From assembly GCF_019929665.1 (NCBI RefSeq), contig NZ_JAHZPZ010000006.1:1-64000 (forward strand): DNA of 64,000 nucleotides, written 5' to 3'. The notes beneath the pieces are model-generated. The model saw nothing but the letters and a program-made list of their open reading frames with translations. It did no database searches and was not told where the DNA came from. The stretch comes from Streptococcus infantis (lineage in GTDB: Bacteria; Bacillota; Bacilli; Lactobacillales; Streptococcaceae). A program made the translations under genes and the position numbers. Below, in pieces: positions 8,512 through 17,640 of the stretch. Within the stretch, counting starts at the first letter, position 1; each line of letters begins with the position of its first letter.

Positions 8512-8949
8512 ATGACTCAAGAATTTATCAATCCAAGCGATGGAGTGGTCCGTCAGTATCTAGCAACCAGTAAAACTCTAGCTGTAGTAGGCTTATCCGA
8601 TCGTGAGGAAACAACTAGCAATCGAGTGACTAAAGAAATGCAGGCTCGTGGCTATAAAATTATTCCAGTTAACCCTAAAGCTGCAGGTAGCGAGATTTTG
8701 GGAGAAAAGGCTTATGCCAGTCTAGCTGAAATTCCTTTCCCTGTAGATATCGTCAACGTCTATCGTCGCAGTGAATTTTTACCTGATGTAGCACGAGACT
8801 TTCTCAAGGCGGATGCCAAGATTTTTTGGGCACAACTAGGACTTGAAAGTTTGGAAGCAGCAGAAATCTTGCGTGCTGGGGGATGCGATGACATCGTGAT
8901 GAACCGTTGTATTAAGAGAGAACATACACGTTTAATTCTTGAACAATAA
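8512..8949 (+). CDS. CoA-binding protein (YccU-like)
   Basis: 145 residues with a single CoA-binding Rossmann domain: beta-strand TLAVVGLSDR near residue 23, IIPVNPKAAGSEILGEKAYASL in the middle, and a C-terminal DDIVMNRCIKREH. Such stand-alone CoA_binding_2 proteins resemble the N-terminal domain of succinyl-CoA synthetase alpha subunits. No enzymatic activity is established. RBS AAGGAGG precedes the ATG. The stop codon is contained in the following terminator. Confidence 0.85.
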   Translation: MTQEFINPSDGVVRQYLATSKTLAVVGLSDREETTSNRVTKEMQARGYKIIPVNPKAAGSEILGEKAYASLAEIPFPVDIVNVYRRSEFLPDVARDFLKADAKIFWAQLGLESLEAAEILRAGGCDDIVMNRCIKREHTRLILEQ

Positions 8950-8974
8950 AAAGGTAGCTGATGGGCTACCTTTT
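8949..8974 (+). terminator. Terminator after CoA-binding gene
   Basis: AAAAGGTAGC and GCTACCTTTT form a perfect 10-bp stem that also works in reverse for the convergent exporter gene. Confidence 0.85.
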
Positions 8975-8978
8975 GTGT

Positions 8979-9085
8979 TATACTCAATGAAAATCAAAGA
9001 GCAAACTAGGAAACTAGCCGCAGGCTGTACTTGAGTACGGCAAGACGACGTTGACGTGGTTTGAAGAGATTTTCGAAGAGTATTA
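8979..9085 (+). repeat. BOX element, A-C form (107 bp)
   Basis: A streptococcal BOX repeat. It has terminal inverted repeats ATACTC/GAGTAT, the boxC part (caaagagcaaactagg... gccgcagg) at left, and the boxA part at right containing TACGGCAAGACGACGTTGACG, close to the conserved boxA core used for BOX typing. No boxB is present: about 107 bp fits boxA plus boxC. It lies between convergent genes, and its right end supplies the TAA stop of the minus-strand exporter. Confidence 0.88.
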
Positions 9086-10093
9086 GAAAATACCGATGAG
9101 TGTTTGCATGCCAAGACTAGTCAGGATGATAGCAATCCAGCAAAGGGCTCCAAGAAGAATGGATTTTCCACTGGATTTGATCATAGCAATGAGGTTGGTT
9201 TTGAGACCAATAGCACTCATAGCCATGATGATGAGGAATTTGGAGAGTTGTTTGAGAGGTGAAAAGAAGCTATTGCTGACACCGAAAGATGTGAGAAGAG
9301 TAGTTAGCAGAGAAGCTAGGATAAAGTAAAGGATGAAAACGGGGAAGATTTTTTTAAGCTTCACTCCTTGGTTGTTGCCTTGTTGACGACTTTGCCAATA
9401 GGAGAGGAAGAGAGTGATAGGGATAATAGCTAGAGTACGGGTCAGTTTGACAATAGTGGCAGACTCAAGAGTGTTTGTATTGTATAGACTATCCCAGGCG
9501 CTAGCTGTGGCTGTTACAGAGGAAGTATCGTTGACCGCAGTACCCGCAAAGAGAGCAAAACCTTCGTTGGAAAGATGGAGCCAAGAACCTAGAGTTGGAA
9601 AGATAAGAGCTGCCAAGACATTGAAGAAAAAGATAACAGAAATGGCTTGGGCCACTTCTTTTTCCTTGGCGTGAATAACAGGAGCAGTCGCTGCAATGGC
9701 AGAACCGCCACAGATAGAAGATCCAACTCCAATCAAGGTAGCTAGCTTTGTATCCATGTTAAAAAAACGTTGGAAAAAGAAAGCTATAATCAAAGCAATC
9801 GAAATAGTTGAGAGGATGACAGGAAGGGAAGATTTTCCAACTGCGAAAACTTGAGAGATATTGAGTCCAAATCCAAGCAAGATAACAGCATACTGAAGCA
9901 ATTTCTTGGAGCTGTAAGTTAAACCAGCCTCCAGTTGTTTATAGGAAGCGAGAAATGGGTGGAGAATCATGCCAATAAAGATGGCAAAGACAGGTGCACC
10001 TACAATAGGTAAGAAGCTTCCTAAGATCCAAGAAATGGTAGAAATGATCAGACAGGATAACAGTCCTGCCCAATTTTTTGATAGAAATGACAT
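9083..10093 (-). CDS. YeiH-family putative sulfate exporter
   Basis: 336 residues, highly hydrophobic, about 10 membrane segments. It belongs to the YeiH/PSE family (putative sulfate exporter). Visible family features: [19 protein letters not shown] near 137 and [16 protein letters not shown] near 182, two conserved loop motifs. Substrate unproven. Start ATG on the minus strand at 10093, preceded by GGAGG. The stop TAA is formed at the edge of the BOX element, so the C-terminal codon context is set by that repeat. Oriented against both neighbours. Confidence 0.88.
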   Translation of the reverse strand: MSFLSKNWAGLLSCLIISTISWILGSFLPIVGAPVFAIFIGMILHPFLASYKQLEAGLTYSSKKLLQYAVILLGFGLNISQVFAVGKSSLPVILSTISIALIIAFFFQRFFNMDTKLATLIGVGSSICGGSAIAATAPVIHAKEKEVAQAISVIFFFNVLAALIFPTLGSWLHLSNEGFALFAGTAVNDTSSVTATASAWDSLYNTNTLESATIVKLTRTLAIIPITLFLSYWQSRQQGNNQGVKLKKIFPVFILYFILASLLTTLLTSFGVSNSFFSPLKQLSKFLIIMAMSAIGLKTNLIAMIKSSGKSILLGALCWIAIILTSLGMQTLIGIF

Positions 10094-10186
10094 AAAAACC
10101 TCCGAAAATAAGCACTTCTTATTATAAGCTTGTCTGTCAGAAAAGTAAAATAGAAAGTGAGCAGAAGGTTGAAAATAAATGGAATT

Positions 10187-10215
10187 TTGCGGTCAGAGAG
10201 CTTTTGTAGTATAAT
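10187..10215 (+). promoter_or_regulatory. araT-recO-plsX-acpP promoter
   Basis: TTGCGG (10187-10192), 17-nt spacer, TATAAT (10210-10215). The context CTTTTGTAGTATAATAG is also found before tsaB (about 48360). Confidence 0.75.
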
Positions 10216-10247
10216 AGATATATGTTCTTTGATCAAGGAGGATATCT

Positions 10248-11417
10248 ATGGACCTAACCAAACGCTTTAATAAACAATTAGATAAGATACAAGTTTCCTT
10301 GATTCGTCAATTTGACCAGGCTATTTCAGAGATTCCTGGAGTCCTGCGATTGACCTTGGGAGAACCAGATTTTACAACGCCAGATCATGTCAAGGAATCT
10401 GCAAAGCGAGCCATTGACCAAGACCAATCCTACTATACAGGGATGAGTGGTTTGTTGACATTGCGTCAGGCGGCGAGTGATTTTGTAAAAGAGAAATATC
10501 AGCTGGACTACAATCCAGAGAATGAAATCTTGGTCACAATTGGTGCGACAGAGGCTCTATCAGCTACTCTGACAGCTATTTTGGAGGAAGGAGACAAGGT
10601 TCTCTTGCCAGCTCCTGCCTATCCAGGATACGAGCCTATTGTCAATCTAGTTGGCGCAGAGATTGTTGAGATTGACACGACTGAGAATGGTTTTGTCTTA
10701 ACTCCTGAAATGCTAGAGAAGGCAATTTTGGAGCAGGGTGACAAGCTCAAGGCAGTTATTCTCAACTATCCAGCCAACCCTACAGGAATTACTTATAGTC
10801 GCGAGCAATTAGAAGCCTTGGCAGACGTTTTACGTAAGTATGAGATTTTCGTAGTCTGTGATGAAGTCTACTCAGAATTGACCTATACAGGGGAAAATCA
10901 TGTATCTTTGGGAACTATGTTGAGAGATCAGGCAATAATCATTAACGGTCTTTCTAAATCCCATGCCATGACAGGTTGGCGTTTAGGTTTTATCTTTGCA
11001 CCAGCAAACTTCACAGCTCAACTCATCAAGAGTCATCAGTATCTGGTAACTGCCGCAAACACCATGGCGCAACATGCTGCTGTGGAAGCTTTAACAGCTG
11101 GTAAAGATGATGCAGAACCCATGAAGAAGGAATATATCCAACGTCGGGACTACATTATTGAGAAGATGACTAAGCTTGGTTTTGAAATCATCAAGCCGGA
11201 CGGTGCTTTTTATATCTTTGCTAAGATTCCGGCAGGCTATAATCAAGATTCCTTTGCTTTTCTGAAGGATTTTGCCCAGAAGAAGGCTGTTGCTTTTATT
11301 CCTGGTGCTGCCTTTGGACAGTATGGAGAAGGCTATGTTCGCCTATCTTATGCAGCTAGCATGGGAACCATCAGAGAAGCTATGAAACGACTTGAGGAGT
11401 ACATGAGAGAAGCATGA
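10248..11417 (+). CDS. araT: PLP-dependent aminotransferase (aromatic amino acid type)
   Basis: 389 residues, fold-type I class I/II aminotransferase. Schiff-base Lys237 lies in [16 protein letters not shown] (234-249), Asp205 in [10 protein letters not shown] contacts the PLP ring nitrogen, and NYPANPTG is near 173-180. In lactic streptococci the gene at this place is named araT and transaminates aromatic amino acids and others; specificity here is inferred. RBS AAGGAGG. It is the first gene of an operon, with 4-bp ATGA overlap into recO. Confidence 0.87.
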   Translation: MDLTKRFNKQLDKIQVSLIRQFDQAISEIPGVLRLTLGEPDFTTPDHVKESAKRAIDQDQSYYTGMSGLLTLRQAASDFVKEKYQLDYNPENEILVTIGATEALSATLTAILEEGDKVLLPAPAYPGYEPIVNLVGAEIVEIDTTENGFVLTPEMLEKAILEQGDKLKAVILNYPANPTGITYSREQLEALADVLRKYEIFVVCDEVYSELTYTGENHVSLGTMLRDQAIIINGLSKSHAMTGWRLGFIFAPANFTAQLIKSHQYLVTAANTMAQHAAVEALTAGKDDAEPMKKEYIQRRDYIIEKMTKLGFEIIKPDGAFYIFAKIPAGYNQDSFAFLKDFAQKKAVAFIPGAAFGQYGEGYVRLSYAASMGTIREAMKRLEEYMREA

Positions 11418-12184
11418 TTCAATCGATTACGAGTCAGGGTTTAGTGCTTTACAATCGAAATTTTCGAGAGGATGATAAGCTTGTTAAAATCTTTACAGAA
11501 CAGGCAGGCAAGCGCATGTTTTTTGTCAAACACGCCGGCCAATCCAAACTAGCTCCTGTCATTCAACCTTTAGTCTTAGCCCATTTTCTCCTAAAAGTCA
11601 ATGACGATGGACTTAGTTATATAGAAGATTATCATGAGGTGAAGACTTTTCCGAAAATCAATAGTGACCTCTTTGTTATGGCTTATGCGACTTACGTTGC
11701 AGCCTTGGCAGATGCGAGTTTGCAGGATAATCAAGAAGATGCTCCCTTATTTGCTTTTTTGCAAAAGACTTTAGAGCTGATGGAAGAGGGTCTGGATTAT
11801 CAAGTTTTGACCAATATTTTTGAAATTCAAATATTGACACGTTTTGGAATCAGTCTCAACTTTAATGAGTGTACCTTTTGTCATCGTGTGGGGCAAGCCT
11901 TTGACTTCTCCTTCAAATACGGGGGTTGCCTTTGTCCCGATCATTACCATGAAGATGAGAAACGATGTCATTTAAATCCCAATATTCCTTATCTGCTCAA
12001 TCAATTTCAGTCTATTGATTTTGATACTCTGGAGACTATTTCTCTTAAGTCAGAAATCAAGCAAGAATTGCGTAAGTTTATGGACCAGATTTACGAAGAG
12101 TATGTTGGAATTCACCTAAAATCAAAGAAATTTATTGATTCCCTAGCAGATTGGGGACAACTACTGAAAGAGGAAAACAAATGA
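11414..12184 (+). CDS. recO: DNA repair protein RecO
   Basis: Recombination mediator that works with RecF/RecR to load RecA on SSB-covered DNA and anneals strands. 256 residues: N-terminal OB fold ([23 protein letters not shown]), a helical middle, and a C-terminal zinc site CTFC...CLC-x-x-H near 155-180. It overlaps araT by four bases and plsX by four bases (ATGA), so translation is coupled through the operon. Confidence 0.95.
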   Translation: MIQSITSQGLVLYNRNFREDDKLVKIFTEQAGKRMFFVKHAGQSKLAPVIQPLVLAHFLLKVNDDGLSYIEDYHEVKTFPKINSDLFVMAYATYVAALADASLQDNQEDAPLFAFLQKTLELMEEGLDYQVLTNIFEIQILTRFGISLNFNECTFCHRVGQAFDFSFKYGGCLCPDHYHEDEKRCHLNPNIPYLLNQFQSIDFDTLETISLKSEIKQELRKFMDQIYEEYVGIHLKSKKFIDSLADWGQLLKEENK

Positions 12185-13173
12185 AAAAAATCGCAGTAGA
12201 TGCAATGGGTGGTGATTACGCACCACAAGCTATTGTAGAGGGAGTTAATCAAGCCCTTGCTGACTTTTCAGATATTGAGATTCAACTTTACGGAGATGAA
12301 AGCAAAATCAAGCAATATCTAACAGCTACAGAGCGCGTTAGTATTATCCATACGGATGAAAAAATCGACTCAGATGATGAGCCTACAAAAGCCATCCGCA
12401 AGAAGAAAAATGCCAGCATGGTATTGGCAGCTAAGGCTGTCAAAGATGGAGAGGCAGATGCAGTTCTTTCTGCAGGAAATACAGGTGCCTTGTTAGCAGC
12501 AGGATTCTTCATCGTTGGTCGTATCAAAAATATCGATCGACCAGGTCTTATGTCAACCTTGCCAACTATTGATGGAAAAGGTTTTGACATGTTTGACCTT
12601 GGTGCCAATGCAGAAAATACAGCTCATCACCTGCATCAATACGCTATCCTAGGTTCCTTCTATGCTAGAAATGTTCGTGGTATTGAAAAACCTCGTGTAG
12701 GTTTGCTTAATAACGGAACAGAGAGCAGCAAGGGAGATCCACTCCGCAAGGAAGCCTATGACCTATTAGTGGCTGATAAGAGTTTGAATTTCGTCGGGAA
12801 CGTGGAAGCGCGTGATTTGATGGATGGTGTTGCTGATGTAGTCGTAACAGATGGTTTCACGGGAAACGCTGTTCTCAAAGCTATTGAAGGGACTGCTATG
12901 GGTATCATGGGCTTGCTTAAAAATGCTATTGTAGGTGGCGGTCTTAGAGCCAAGCTAGGGGCTTTCCTTCTTAAGGATAACCTCAGAGGTTTGAAAAAAC
13001 AGCTCAACTATTCAGATGTTGGAGGCGCGGTTCTGTTTGGTGTTAAGGCACCAGTAGTTAAGACTCATGGCTCAAGTGATGCCAAGGCTGTCTATAGCAC
13101 AATACGCCAGATTCGTACCATGCTTGAGACAGATGTAGTTGCTCAAACTGCGCGTGAATTTTCAGAGGAATAA
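12181..13173 (+). CDS. plsX: Phosphate acyltransferase PlsX
   Basis: Converts acyl-ACP to acyl-phosphate, the substrate of PlsY, in phospholipid synthesis. 330 residues. It starts with the family hallmark [24 protein letters not shown] near 96 and NGTESSKGD near 180 are other conserved blocks. ATG 12181 lies in the recO stop overlap and is preceded by GAGG; the upstream in-frame start at 12151 is inside recO and unsupported by the family. Followed 10 bp later by an acyl carrier protein gene, a classical functional pairing. Confidence 0.96.
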   Translation: MKKIAVDAMGGDYAPQAIVEGVNQALADFSDIEIQLYGDESKIKQYLTATERVSIIHTDEKIDSDDEPTKAIRKKKNASMVLAAKAVKDGEADAVLSAGNTGALLAAGFFIVGRIKNIDRPGLMSTLPTIDGKGFDMFDLGANAENTAHHLHQYAILGSFYARNVRGIEKPRVGLLNNGTESSKGDPLRKEAYDLLVADKSLNFVGNVEARDLMDGVADVVVTDGFTGNAVLKAIEGTAMGIMGLLKNAIVGGGLRAKLGAFLLKDNLRGLKKQLNYSDVGGAVLFGVKAPVVKTHGSSDAKAVYSTIRQIRTMLETDVVAQTAREFSEE

Positions 13174-13183
13174 GGAGAACAAT

Positions 13184-13420
13184 ATGACAGAACAACAAAT
13201 TTTTGACCGTATCGTAACCATCATTCAAGAGCGTCAAGGAGAAGACTTTGTCGTAACCGAAAACTTGAGCTTAAAGGATGATTTGGATGCTGATTCAGTA
13301 GATTTGATGGAATTTGTCCTAACCATTGAGGATGAATTTGGAATCGAAATCAGTGATGAAGAAATTGACAACCTCCAAAGTGTCGCAGACGTATTAGCAA
13401 TTATTAAAAATAGAATATAA
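13184..13420 (+). CDS. acpP: Acyl carrier protein
   Basis: 78 residues, acidic, four-helix ACP. The 4'-phosphopantetheine site is Ser38 in DADSVDLMEF. ATG 13184 has RBS AAGGAGA; the longer frame from 13139 overlaps plsX and is rejected. Streptococci have a second ACP in the fab cluster. This copy, next to plsX, probably supplies acyl chains to PlsX, an inference from context. Confidence 0.95.
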   Translation: MTEQQIFDRIVTIIQERQGEDFVVTENLSLKDDLDADSVDLMEFVLTIEDEFGIEISDEEIDNLQSVADVLAIIKNRI

Positions 13421-13421
13421 G

Positions 13422-13453
13422 AAAAAGCAACATGCTGGTCATGTTGCTTTTTT
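13422..13453 (+). terminator. Terminator of araT-acpP operon
   Basis: AAAAAGCAACATG pairs with CATGTTGCTTTTT across a CTGGT loop. Confidence 0.92.
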
Positions 13454-13632
13454 GGTTGTGTGGAATATTTATTTTAACGGATTTGTCAATCCATATGTTT
13501 GCTTAAACTTTTAAAAGTGCTATTTGGGTGTAGATTTTGTTTTTTTAGAAAGAGTTATCTATTTCTTACTTTGTTTGGCTAAAATAATCTTATAGAACTT
13601 TTAATTAGATTGTTAAGAAAAAGGATAAGAAT
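13454..13632 (+). promoter_or_regulatory. comAB upstream region
   Basis: AT-rich. In pneumococcus comAB is preceded by a ComE direct repeat and, further up, a small bacteriocin-like gene. Here no small gene is present. Only a degenerate candidate site, CTATTTGGG (13520-13528) followed 12 nt on by TTTTTTTAG, resembles the ComE half-sites. I do not consider it proven. Confidence 0.3.
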
Positions 13633-15786
13633 ATGAAATTTAGAAAAAAACACTACCGCTCACAGATGGATCAGAAGGACTGCGGAGTGGCTTCGTTGGC
13701 CATGGTGTTTGGCTATTTTGGAAGCTATTATTCATTAGCACGTCTACGAGAGTTAGCCAAAACGACTATAAATGGGACGACAGCTTTGGGGCTAGTGAAG
13801 GCTGCGGAAACATTAGGTTTTGAGCCACAAGCTATTCAAGCAGACATGACTTTATTTGATTCTCCAAATTTAATCTTTCCTTTTGTGGTTCACGTGCTTA
13901 AGGACAAAGAATTATTTCATTATTATGTAGTGATAGGGAAGGATAAGCAGAATATCCATATAGCTGATCCAGATCCAGAGGTTAGATTGACAAAACTATC
14001 GCGCGAAAGATTTGAAGAAGAATGGACAGGAACAACTATCTTTGTGGCTCCCTCCCCAAATTATCAGCCACATAAGGACAAGAATCAGGATTGGACTTCT
14101 TTTCTACCGATTTTGATAAATCAGAAAGGTTTAATCATCAATATCATTTTAGCGACTACTCTAGTAACCTTGATTAATATCGTTGGTTCATACTATCTAC
14201 AATCTATTATTGATACCTATGTACCAAATCAGACATCTTCGACCCTAAGTGTTATTTCTATATGTCTTGTTATCGTGTATGCCCTTCAGCAGATTTTGTC
14301 TTTTGCTCAAGATTACCTATTAATTGTCCTTGGGCAACGTCTATCGATTGATGTTATTTTATCTTATATCAAACATGTTTTTCATCTACCTGTGTCTTTT
14401 TTTGCGACTCGACGGACGGGGGAAATCGTGTCTCGATTTACAGATGCCAATAGTATCATAGATGCCTTAGCTTCAACTATTATTTCAATTTTTTTGGATA
14501 TATCTACGGTATTGATTATTTCCATCATCTTATTTTTGCAAAATAGTAGTCTCTTTTTCATAAGCTTATTGGGTCTTCCCATTTATGCTGTAATTATATT
14601 TGTTTTTATGAAGCCTTTTGAAAAAATGAACCGGTATGCCATGGAAGCAAATGCAACTCTATCATCTTCCGTTATAGAGGATATCAATGGGATTGAAACG
14701 ATTAAATCATTGGCTAGCGAAAAAACACGCTACCAAAAGATTGATAGGGAATTTGTGGACTATCTGAAAAGATCCTTTACTTATAGTAGAGCAGAAAGTC
14801 AACAAAAAGCTCTTAAAAAATTTGCTCAACTGCTGCTAAATGTCTGCGTATTATGGATGGGTGCTAATTTCGTTATGGATGGAAAGATGAGTTTAGGCCA
14901 GTTGATTACATATAATACGCTTCTTTATTATTTCACCAATCCTTTAGAAAACATTATCAACCTTCAGAGTAAGCTCCAAACAGCTCAAGTTGCTAATAGT
15001 CGTCTCAACGAGGTGTATCTGGTCAAATCCGAGTTTGAAGAACAGAAAATGGTAGAGGATTTGAGTATGGTTCAAGGAGATATGACTTTTAAGGGAATTC
15101 ACTACAAGTATGAATATGGTCAAGATATCTTATCAGATATCAATTTGACAATCAAACAGGGCTCTAAAATAGCTCTTGTAGGGATTTCAGGATCAGGGAA
15201 GTCGACCCTAGCTAAGATGATGGTTAATTTTTACAACCCAAATCAGGGAGAAATCAGACTGGGGGATATGAATTTAAATCAGATTGATAAAAAGTCTCTA
15301 CGCCAACATATCAACTATTTACCTCAACAACCCTATGTATTCAATGGAACAATTTTAGAAAACCTTCTCCTTGGAGCCAAGGAGGGTACGACTCGGGAGG
15401 ATATACTACGTGCAGTTGAGCTAGCAGAAATTCGTGAAGATATTGAGCGTATGCCCTTGAATTACCAGACAGAATTAACTTCTGATGGGACAGGGATTTC
15501 TGGTGGTCAACGCCAGAGGATTGCTTTGGCGCGCGCTCTTTTGACAGATGCCTCTACCTTGATTTTGGATGAGGCGACGAGCAGTTTAGATATCTTAACA
15601 GAGAAACGGATAGTAGACAATCTCATGAATCTAGATAAGACCTTGATTTTCATCGCTCACCGTTTGACTATTGCTGAACGGGTGGAGAAGGTTATCGTTT
15701 TGGATCGGGGTAAGATTGTAGAGGAGGGGAATCATGCTGACTTGCTTGCTCGAAATAGTTTTTATACTCATTTAGTTAACTGTTAG
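13633..15786 (+). CDS. comA: Competence peptide ABC exporter ComA
   Basis: Cleaves the double-glycine leader from pre-CSP (ComC) and exports the peptide. 717 residues, the family length. N-terminal C39 peptidase with Cys17 (DCGVASLAM), His96 (HYYVV) and Asp112 (ADPDP); six membrane segments about 160-440; NBD with Walker A GISGSGKST near 515, signature SGGQRQR near 621, Walker B LILDEATSSLD and H-loop IAHRL. All key residues are intact. It is followed 12 bp later by comB. BlpA-type bacteriocin exporters are close paralogues. The location just upstream of purC identifies this as the comAB locus, which also exports Blp peptides in pneumococcus. Confidence 0.92.
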   Translation: MKFRKKHYRSQMDQKDCGVASLAMVFGYFGSYYSLARLRELAKTTINGTTALGLVKAAETLGFEPQAIQADMTLFDSPNLIFPFVVHVLKDKELFHYYVVIGKDKQNIHIADPDPEVRLTKLSRERFEEEWTGTTIFVAPSPNYQPHKDKNQDWTSFLPILINQKGLIINIILATTLVTLINIVGSYYLQSIIDTYVPNQTSSTLSVISICLVIVYALQQILSFAQDYLLIVLGQRLSIDVILSYIKHVFHLPVSFFATRRTGEIVSRFTDANSIIDALASTIISIFLDISTVLIISIILFLQNSSLFFISLLGLPIYAVIIFVFMKPFEKMNRYAMEANATLSSSVIEDINGIETIKSLASEKTRYQKIDREFVDYLKRSFTYSRAESQQKALKKFAQLLLNVCVLWMGANFVMDGKMSLGQLITYNTLLYYFTNPLENIINLQSKLQTAQVANSRLNEVYLVKSEFEEQKMVEDLSMVQGDMTFKGIHYKYEYGQDILSDINLTIKQGSKIALVGISGSGKSTLAKMMVNFYNPNQGEIRLGDMNLNQIDKKSLRQHINYLPQQPYVFNGTILENLLLGAKEGTTREDILRAVELAEIREDIERMPLNYQTELTSDGTGISGGQRQRIALARALLTDASTLILDEATSSLDILTEKRIVDNLMNLDKTLIFIAHRLTIAERVEKVIVLDRGKIVEEGNHADLLARNSFYTHLVNC

Positions 15787-15798
15787 AAAGGAGAAATA

Positions 15799-16716
15799 AT
15801 GCACCTTGATTTTTTAGAAAGTGCGGAATTTTATAATCGACGTTATCATAATTTTTCCAGTCGAGTGATTTTTCCCATGTCACTTCTGGTAGTGTTTACG
15901 TTTGGATTTGCAATGTTTGCAGAAAAGGAAATTAGTTTATCTTCGAAAGCTACAGTGGAACCTAGTCGTATCATTGCTAATATCCAGTCAACTAGTAATA
16001 GGCGGATGGTAGTTAATTATCTAGAAGAGAACAAACAAGTGCAACGAGGAGATTTACTTGTTCAGTATCAGGAGGTTGGAGATGTGATTCAGTATGAAGC
16101 CAATGCTAATCAGTTGGAGAGTTTTAGACATCATCAAAGTAAAACAAGTAACCTTAAGAACAGTACTACACAGCCAAATATAGGTCTCTTTTCTCAGAAT
16201 TCTTCGACTGTACAAGAGCAGATAGCTGTAGAGCAAGATGATTTAGAAAGAGAAATAGGCAAAAAAAATCAAACTAGCTTACTTGAAAAAGGAACAATAA
16301 GAGCCCAGGAAGACGGAGTTCTTTATCTCAATCCTGAAAGGAATCAATCTGCGGTCGTCACAGAAGGAACATTACTGGCTAAATTATATCCACTATTAGA
16401 TAGAGAAGGGAAAACAAAATTAACAGCCTATCTTAGTTCAAAAGATATTGTGGGAATCAAGATTGGAGATTCTGTACGCTTTACCACGACTAATGGCGCT
16501 AATGGTCAAGTGAGGCTTGTTTCTACTATAACTAGTATTGATACAATTGCAACGAGAACTGACCAAGGAAATTTCTTTAAAATAGAAGCGGAAACAAAAA
16601 TAACTCAAGAACAAGCTGAAAAGCTTAGGTATGGTTTAGAAGGCCACTTACAAATAATCACAGGCAAGAAAAGTTATTTACGCTATTATTTGGATGATTT
16701 TTTGAATTGGGAATAA
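15799..16716 (+). CDS. comB: Competence exporter accessory protein ComB, internally shortened
   Basis: HlyD-like membrane-fusion partner of ComA. 305 residues, against about 449 for pneumococcal ComB. The N-terminal part ([17 protein letters not shown], one membrane segment about 24-42, first lipoyl half ending LLVQYQE) and the C-terminal part ([10 protein letters not shown] through [13 protein letters not shown]) match ComB closely. About 145 residues of the central coiled-coil arm are missing; only a Gln/Ser/Asn-rich linker of about 60 residues remains. The reading frame is intact, so this is an in-frame contraction, not a pseudogene by sequence. Whether the short arm still supports export is unknown. 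RBS AAAGGAG. A terminator follows. Confidence 0.87.
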   Translation: MHLDFLESAEFYNRRYHNFSSRVIFPMSLLVVFTFGFAMFAEKEISLSSKATVEPSRIIANIQSTSNRRMVVNYLEENKQVQRGDLLVQYQEVGDVIQYEANANQLESFRHHQSKTSNLKNSTTQPNIGLFSQNSSTVQEQIAVEQDDLEREIGKKNQTSLLEKGTIRAQEDGVLYLNPERNQSAVVTEGTLLAKLYPLLDREGKTKLTAYLSSKDIVGIKIGDSVRFTTTNGANGQVRLVSTITSIDTIATRTDQGNFFKIEAETKITQEQAEKLRYGLEGHLQIITGKKSYLRYYLDDFLNWE

Positions 16717-16742
16717 TGATCACTTTTTCTTAAATAATATTT

Positions 16743-16776
16743 AAAAACTGTAATCCTAAAACGATTTACAGTTTTT
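16743..16776 (+). terminator. comAB terminator
   Basis: AAAAACTGTAA (16743-16753) pairs with TTACAGTTTTT (16766-16776). Confidence 0.82.
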
Positions 16777-16801
16777 ATAAAACTCAGAAGGGAATACGTT
16801 T

Positions 16802-16809
16802 ACGTTCGT
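16802..16809 (+). promoter_or_regulatory. PurR-type box upstream of purC
   Basis: ACGTTCGT, the reverse complement of ACGAACGT, flanked by A/T (TTTACGTTCGTAAAA, itself nearly palindromic). It ends 7 nt before the purC -35. Confidence 0.7.
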
Positions 16810-16816
16810 AAAACAT

Positions 16817-16845
16817 TTGATTTCTGCTTGTTTTTGTGTTAGAAT
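16817..16845 (+). promoter_or_regulatory. purC operon promoter
   Basis: TTGATT (16817-16822), 17-nt spacer, extended -10 TGTTAGAAT (TAGAAT 16840-16845). Confidence 0.75.
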
Positions 16846-16877
16846 GAGGCCAAGTAATACGAAAGGCGAATGATAAA

Positions 16878-17585
16878 ATGTCCAGTAAACTTATTTATAC
16901 GGGAAAAGCTAAAGATATCTATACTACAGAAGACGAACATGTGATTAGGTCCGTTTATAAGGACCAGGCTACCATGCTGAATGGTGCTCGTAAAGAGACT
17001 ATCGAAGGCAAAGGTGTGCTCAATAATCAGATTTCGTCTCTTATTTTTGAAAAATTGAATGCTGCGGGTGTGGCTACTCACTTTATCGAACGTATCTCTG
17101 ATACAGAACAACTTAACAAGAAGGTTTCAATCATTCCTTTGGAGGTTGTGCTTCGTAACGTGACTGCGGGTTCTTTCTCAAAACGTTTCGGTGTTGAAGA
17201 AGGTTTGGACTTGAAAACTCCAATCGTTGAATTTTACTACAAAAACGATGATTTGGATGATCCATTTATCAATGATGAGCATGTGAAGTTCTTGGATATT
17301 GCCAATGATGAACAAATTGCTTATATCAAGGAAGAAACACGTCGTATCAATGAATTGCTGAAAGATTGGTTTGCACAAATTGGTCTTCGTTTGATTGATT
17401 TCAAATTGGAATTTGGTTTTGATAAGGATGGCAAGATCATCTTGGCAGACGAATTCTCACCAGATAACTGCCGCCTTTGGGATGCTGAAGGGCACCATAT
17501 GGACAAGGATGTTTTCCGTAGGGACTTGGGAAGTCTGACAGATGTGTACAAGGTTGTGTTGGAGAAATTGCAGGGATTGAAGTAA
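16878..17585 (+). CDS. purC: SAICAR synthetase
   Basis: Phosphoribosylaminoimidazole-succinocarboxamide synthase joins CAIR and aspartate using ATP. 235 residues, normal for bacterial stand-alone PurC. Family blocks visible: YTGKAKDIY (phosphate-binding), [17 protein letters not shown] near 85, and [14 protein letters not shown] near 192. It is the first gene of the purine cluster; purL follows after 55 bp. Preceded by a PurR-type box and promoter. Confidence 0.97.
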   Translation: MSSKLIYTGKAKDIYTTEDEHVIRSVYKDQATMLNGARKETIEGKGVLNNQISSLIFEKLNAAGVATHFIERISDTEQLNKKVSIIPLEVVLRNVTAGSFSKRFGVEEGLDLKTPIVEFYYKNDDLDDPFINDEHVKFLDIANDEQIAYIKEETRRINELLKDWFAQIGLRLIDFKLEFGFDKDGKIILADEFSPDNCRLWDAEGHHMDKDVFRRDLGSLTDVYKVVLEKLQGLK

Positions 17586-17640
17586 AGTTATGCTTGGTCG
17601 TCACTACAATCTTTAAGTAGAAATAGATAAAGGAACTAAA

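Noticed and set aside
8979..9085. RUP element of about 107 bp
   Set aside because: The length fits RUP, but the sequence contains the boxA core (TACGGCAAG...GACG) and boxC end, so BOX is the better call.
13520..13550. ComE box of comAB
   Set aside because: Only partial agreement with the direct-repeat consensus; too weak to annotate as a site.
15799..16716. comB as a frameshifted pseudogene
   Set aside because: The frame is continuous and both termini are intact; the shortening is in frame.
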